Both the position numbers and the translations under genes were made by a program. A DNA stretch of 64,000 bases from an uncultured Hyphomicrobiales bacterium (GTDB lineage Bacteria > Pseudomonadota > Alphaproteobacteria > Rhizobiales > Ancalomicrobiaceae): assembly GCA_903930435.1 (NCBI GenBank), contig CAIYYN010000008.1, forward strand, positions 1 to 64,000, given 5' to 3'. Below the pieces are notes generated by a model. It had not been told where the DNA came from and did no database searches. It worked only from the letters and a program-made list of their open reading frames with translations. Shown here in pieces: positions 60,410 to 64,000 of this stretch (position 1 is its first letter; each line of letters opens with the position of its first letter).

Positions 60410-61875
60410 GCGAGCCGTTGCTAGTCGTCGACCACATGACGAAGCGCTTTGGTGGCCTTGTCGCCGTCAAGGATGTCAGCTTCTCCATCCGCCCCGGCGA
60501 AATTCTTGGCCTAATAGGTCCCAATGGGTCCGGCAAATCGACGGTGATGAAGTCGATCCTCGGCATCCATCCGCCGGATGGTGGCTCGGTCAAGGTTGAC
60601 GGAACGGAAGTTGCGGGCTGGGCACCGCACAAGATCGCCCAGCGGGGCGTCGGGATGGTGTTCCAGCACTCACGGCCCCTGCATCGCCAGACTGTGTTCG
60701 AGAACATCCTGCTTGGCCTCCTGCCGGACCGGCTGACTTATCTTATCCCTGATGCCGCCACGGAGCGCCGGGCACGGGAGATAGCCGAAAAGGTCGGCCT
60801 CGGTCACGTGCTCGATCGCCGCCCCGGAACGCTGCCCTTCGCAGATCTGCGCAAAATGGAGATTGCCAAGGCGATCGCGCGCAATCCCCGGATTGTTCTG
60901 GTTGATGAGCCGTTTGCAGGGCTGACATCTCGTGAAACGGCTGCCTTTGCCCAGCTTATCCGCGAAATGCGCGACGATGGACGGGCGGTGCTGATTGTCG
61001 ACCATAACGTGCGGAGCGTGGCTGCGCTGGTTGACCGCATTTATGCGATGTATGTCGGCGAGCGCATTGCTGAAGGGTCGGTCGACGACGTCCTGCGTGA
61101 CGAGACGGTGCGGCGTGTCTATCTTGGCGGAGCGCTCACTGTCGCTGCGCGGCCCGAGTCAAGTTTCAAGGATGTCGATACACCTTTCCTCGCCGTCGAC
61201 AAGTTGGACGTGTTCTATGGCAAGGCGCAGGCGCTTGAAGACGTCAGTCTGAAGGTCCACAAGGGCGAGTTCGTCGCTGTCGTCGGTCTCAACGGCGCTG
61301 GCAAGACGACCCTGTTCAACGCCATTTCAGGACTGGTTCCCTACAGCGGAGCGATCAAGCGCGAGGGCACTGCGCTGGCTGGCCGATCAGCGGCGAAGGT
61401 TGCACGCGGCGGGATCGTTCAGGCCCCCGAGGGTCGCGATCTCTTCACCGAGATGAGTGTGCGCGAGAACCTCGAACTCGGTGGTGCGCGTTTGACGCCG
61501 GAGGAGCGTGAAGAGCGTCTCGACTGGCTTTACGGGCTGTTCCCGATCCTGAAGACGCGCGGAAAGCAGAACGCGGGAACGCTCTCTGGCGGTGAACAGC
61601 AGATGCTGACCATCGCGCGCGCCCTCATGATGAAACCGGATATGCTGATCCTCGACGAGCCGACGCTTGGTCTTGCGCCCGTCATCATGGAGCAGATTTC
61701 AAAGGCGCTCGAAAAACTGCGTCAAACGACGCCGTTGACTGTGCTGCTGGGCGAGCAGAACGTCACGTTCGCCTTGCCCCATGCCGACCGCGTCTATGTG
61801 CTCGAACATGGCCGGATCGTCTGGGAGGGTGATCCGAGCCGGTTTGAGGCAGATGTCGGTGAACGGTATCTGTGA
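60406..61875 (+). CDS. fused LivG-LivF-type ABC ATPase
   Basis: 489 residues holding two full ABC domains. The first is LivG-like, with GPNGSGKST near 38-46 and LVDEPFAGLTSRE; its signature is unusual (LPFADLRKMEIAKAI in place of LSYG). The second (from about 260) is LivF-like, with GLNGAGKTT near 294-302, APEGRDLFTEMSVRENL, LSGGEQQMLTIARALM and LILDEPTLGLAP. In most such transporters the two are separate genes, as in the operon at 36263-37712. A short linker joins them here. Confidence 0.92.
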   Translation: MSEPLLVVDHMTKRFGGLVAVKDVSFSIRPGEILGLIGPNGSGKSTVMKSILGIHPPDGGSVKVDGTEVAGWAPHKIAQRGVGMVFQHSRPLHRQTVFENILLGLLPDRLTYLIPDAATERRAREIAEKVGLGHVLDRRPGTLPFADLRKMEIAKAIARNPRIVLVDEPFAGLTSRETAAFAQLIREMRDDGRAVLIVDHNVRSVAALVDRIYAMYVGERIAEGSVDDVLRDETVRRVYLGGALTVAARPESSFKDVDTPFLAVDKLDVFYGKAQALEDVSLKVHKGEFVAVVGLNGAGKTTLFNAISGLVPYSGAIKREGTALAGRSAAKVARGGIVQAPEGRDLFTEMSVRENLELGGARLTPEEREERLDWLYGLFPILKTRGKQNAGTLSGGEQQMLTIARALMMKPDMLILDEPTLGLAPVIMEQISKALEKLRQTTPLTVLLGEQNVTFALPHADRVYVLEHGRIVWEGDPSRFEADVGERYL

Positions 61876-61892
61876 CAGGCGGCCACTCATGG

Positions 61893-61909
61893 GCGCTGGT
61901 TTGCAGCGC
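61893..61909. terminator. small hairpin between convergent genes, possible terminator
   Basis: GCGCTG (61893-61898) and CAGCGC (61904-61909) form a perfect 6-bp stem with a GTTTG loop, 18 bases after the ATPase stop. No T-run is present, so terminator function is uncertain. Confidence 0.3.
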
Positions 61910-61961
61910 ACGATAGGCGCGTTGCTCGTACGCCACCTGCCTGAGCAGATGACGCTATCGA

Positions 61962-62222
61962 TCAGTTGAATAAGGCAAATTGCCTGAAGATGTCAGGCGC
62001 GCCTGAGGACGAGTCGAGCGCGGTCGTAAAGGCGGCTACTGGGCTGCACTTGATCTCGCCGGTCGAACTCACGGGGTCAGCCTGAACCGACCGGAACATA
62101 TCCGCGACCGGACTCGGTGCAAGGTGCATGGGATTGCTGAAATGCGGCAAGGCATTTGCTGCGACCGCACTTGACAGGCTCAGCGCTGCTGCAAGGGAAA
62201 TTGTAAAAAACCGGGTACGCAT
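61962..62222 (-). CDS. small exported protein of unknown function
   Basis: 86 residues from the ATG at 62222, six bases after GAGGAG; an ATG two codons upstream touches that site and is less likely. Residues 1-24 are a signal peptide (RTRFFTISLAAALSLSSAVAANA). The mature part is short, has one Cys and no recognisable domain. Single gene downstream of rhmD on the same strand, with its own probable promoter in between. Function unknown. Confidence 0.6.
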   Translation of the reverse strand: MRTRFFTISLAAALSLSSAVAANALPHFSNPMHLAPSPVADMFRSVQADPVSSTGEIKCSPVAAFTTALDSSSGAPDIFRQFALFN

Positions 62223-62331
62223 TGGCATCTCCTCAAACGTAGAGATGCTTATACCGAACCCGGATTGATATTCTTGCTGCAGAATAAGTCGAATTTCGCA
62301 TGTGAAATTCATTGATTATTCATGCTGTTTT

Positions 62332-63516
62332 TCAGTGCGTATATGGTCGATGCAACTTGCTCTCAGGATTCAATGTGACACCGAAGCCCGGCTTGTCGAG
62401 GACAGACAATTTCATCCGACCATTGACCGGAATGGGTTCATCGAGCAAAAGCGGATGAAACGCAGGAAGCACCTGATCTGCCTTTGGTGCGCTCATGATA
62501 ATTTCGGTGAACGGCGAATTATGGCGCGTGCACGTGAAATGGTAGCTGTAGACGCCGGATCCATGCGGAACCATCAAGGCACCATGTGCATCGGCGAGCG
62601 CTGAAATCTTGATGAGTTCGGTGATGCCACCGCACCAGTTCACGTCGGGCTGGATAATGTCGCAACATCCCATTTCGAGCAGCATGCGAAAGCCCCAGCG
62701 CGTGGCTTCATGTTCGCCAGTGGTCACCAGCATGCCCGGCGGAACGTTCTTTTTAAGTTGCGCATAGCCCCAGTAGTCATCGGGTGGCAGGCACTCCTCG
62801 ATCCATTTCAGGCCGTATTCATGCGCCTTGTGGGCCAGCCTGGTCGCATAATTCACGTCCAGTGCCATCCAGCAATCATACATCAGCCAGAAGTCATCAC
62901 CGACCAGACTGCGCATATGGGCGAGCTTTTCGATGTTCTTCTTGAGACCTTCTTCGCCTTCTGCCGGTCCATGTTGCAATGGCAATTTGCCGCCGATGAA
63001 GCCCAACTGCTTGGCAATATCGGGACGGGCACCCGTTGCGTAAAAGGTCAGTTCATCGCGAACAGGACCACCAAGCAGGGCATGCACCGGCTCGCGGCGC
63101 CATTTGGCGAGCAGATCCCACATCGCGAGATCAACCGCCGAGATGGCGTTCACGACGATGCCGCGCCGACCGTAATAGATCGTCGCATTATACATCTGGT
63201 CCCAGGCCTTCTCGATATCCGTGATGAGCCGCCCCTCGATGAACCGCGCAAGGTGCTTCTCGACGATATAGGCACCAATCTCGCCTGCCGTCGTGATGGC
63301 AAACCCGATTGTCCCGTCATCGGCCTCCACCTCGACGACGAGGGTTCCGAGCACATTGATGCCGAAGGCCCGTCTTGAAGCGCGGTACTCCGGGTATTTG
63401 GCCATGGGTGTTGCGATGTGATCGTCAATCCAGTGGCCATCGTCGACATCATGATAGTCGCCACCACCACCACGAACCACGGACGCTCGGATATGTTTGA
63501 TTTTCGGGATAGCCAT
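62332..63516 (-). CDS. rhmD: L-rhamnonate dehydratase (enolase superfamily)
   Basis: 394 residues, about the length of E. coli RhmD and closely similar in pattern. [21 protein letters not shown] and [16 protein letters not shown]-like [15 protein letters not shown] are near the N-terminus. In the barrel, FWLMYDCWM (metal Asp), KWIEECLPP (metal Glu), TTGEHEATR (metal Glu and His) and [11 protein letters not shown] are present, and the end reads [12 protein letters not shown]. It dehydrates L-rhamnonate (or a stereo-related acid such as L-mannonate or L-lyxonate) to the 2-keto-3-deoxy acid. The MFS gene 52 bases upstream is probably co-transcribed and may import the acid sugar. Confidence 0.92.
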   Translation of the reverse strand: MAIPKIKHIRASVVRGGGGDYHDVDDGHWIDDHIATPMAKYPEYRASRRAFGINVLGTLVVEVEADDGTIGFAITTAGEIGAYIVEKHLARFIEGRLITDIEKAWDQMYNATIYYGRRGIVVNAISAVDLAMWDLLAKWRREPVHALLGGPVRDELTFYATGARPDIAKQLGFIGGKLPLQHGPAEGEEGLKKNIEKLAHMRSLVGDDFWLMYDCWMALDVNYATRLAHKAHEYGLKWIEECLPPDDYWGYAQLKKNVPPGMLVTTGEHEATRWGFRMLLEMGCCDIIQPDVNWCGGITELIKISALADAHGALMVPHGSGVYSYHFTCTRHNSPFTEIIMSAPKADQVLPAFHPLLLDEPIPVNGRMKLSVLDKPGFGVTLNPESKLHRPYTH

Positions 63517-63568
63517 CAGTCACCTGTGTTCAGCCGAACGCGTGATGTCATGTCAGGAGCGGCTTGCG

Positions 63569-64000
63569 TCAGCGGCGGCTTTCACGAATGGCGAAGATGG
63601 CCACCGCGCCGATCAATGTCGTTCCTGCAAGCAGGTATAATCCTGCATTCGGAATGGCAAAACTGGCATCGGCCAGATTTTTGACATTTGGCGCGACAAA
63701 TCCGCCAAGTGATCCGATCGCATTGATTGCGGCGATGCCACCGGCTGCGGCGACACCGCCAAGGGTGGACGTCGGGAATTTCCAGAACAGCGGCTGTACA
63801 GCAATAAACCCGGCTGCTGCAAAGCAGAGTGACAATAAGGCAATCGCCGGGGGACTATTCGCAGATACCGCAATTCCGATGCCTGAAATAGCCAGGATTG
63901 CAGCGGCCATCAAACGATGACCCCCTGTGCGATCTGCGATGGAGGGCAAGCTAAAGGTGGCAGCCAGCGCGCAGATCCAGGGGATTGCAGTGACAAGGCC
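63569..64000 (-). CDS. MFS transporter, ACS type, C-terminal part (5' beyond window)
   Basis: The frame is open from the window end to the stop at 63569, giving 143 residues. Four membrane helices are visible. FWKFPTSTLGGVAAAGGIAAINAIGSLGGFVAP is the typical helix 10-11 region of anion:cation symporters that carry hexuronates, glucarate or rhamnonate (RhmT in E. coli is such a partner of RhmD). The substrate is inferred from the neighbour. Confidence 0.85.
   Translation of the reverse strand, partial: GLVTAIPWICALAATFSLPSIADRTGGHRLMAAAILAISGIGIAVSANSPPAIALLSLCFAAAGFIAVQPLFWKFPTSTLGGVAAAGGIAAINAIGSLGGFVAPNVKNLADASFAIPNAGLYLLAGTTLIGAVAIFAIRESRR

Noticed and set aside
1-64000. CRISPR arrays, rRNA or tRNA genes, prophage or integrative element
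   Set aside because: No regularly spaced repeats, no tRNA- or rRNA-like sequence and no integrase, phage or conjugation gene was recognised on either strand.

Overview
The window is about 64 kb of GC-rich DNA (roughly 60% GC judged by eye) from what looks like an alphaproteobacterium, probably of the order Hyphomicrobiales. The inference rests on the very high density of ABC uptake systems, the aglEFGAK/thuEFGK-like sugar operon layout, the hydantoinase/oxoprolinase and gamma-glutamyltransferase operons, an intergenic repeat of a kind common in that order, and ATGA-type gene overlaps. No rRNA, tRNA, CRISPR array, phage gene or complete insertion sequence was seen.

Layout. 1-3.4 kb is a scrap zone. 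It holds the C-terminal end of a sulfotransferase-like gene cut by the window edge, a remnant of an IS3-family transposase, a secreted protein with a PEP-CTERM-like tail, a broken Gfo/Idh/MocA oxidoreductase and the first third of a sugar-isomerase TIM-barrel gene. 3.4-29.2 kb is an oligosaccharide-utilisation region. It has a GH2 beta-glycosidase, a Pot/Fbp-type ABC transporter (reverse strand), an MFS exporter, a solitary secreted Cache protein next to a chemoreceptor, an AraC regulator, and two consecutive operons built alike (binding protein, permease, permease, glycosidase, ATPase). The first carries GH36 alpha-galactosidase and GH42 beta-galactosidase, the second a GH13 alpha-glucosidase. 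29.2-30.1 kb is an AT-rich insert with small unknown genes.

30.1-44.4 kb is the most intriguing part. A LeuCD-like hydro-lyase pair is divergent from a GntR-led run of tightly coupled genes: a branched-chain-amino-acid-type ABC transporter, an isocitrate lyase/PEP-mutase-family lyase, the two subunits of an ATP-dependent hydantoinase/oxoprolinase, an isochorismatase-fold protein lacking the catalytic cysteine, and a fumarate-reductase-like flavoprotein. I infer a catabolic route for an imported lactam- or imide-like acid: ring opening, oxidation or reduction, hydration, then C-C cleavage. 44.7-53.3 kb is a second GntR-led operon: dipeptide/oligopeptide ABC transporter, gamma-glutamyltransferase-family protein and a DUF1028 protein.

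53.4-61.9 kb has a Tat-exported metallo-beta-lactamase-fold protein divergent from an AAHS-type aromatic-acid symporter, a 4,5-dihydroxyphthalate-decarboxylase-family protein and a second branched-chain-type ABC transporter whose two ATPases are fused. 62.0-64 kb (reverse strand) has a small exported protein, L-rhamnonate dehydratase and the end of an MFS transporter that runs off the window. Overall this looks like an accessory catabolic region of a soil or plant-associated heterotroph, with transporter and catabolic enzymes repeatedly packed in one operon under a local regulator.
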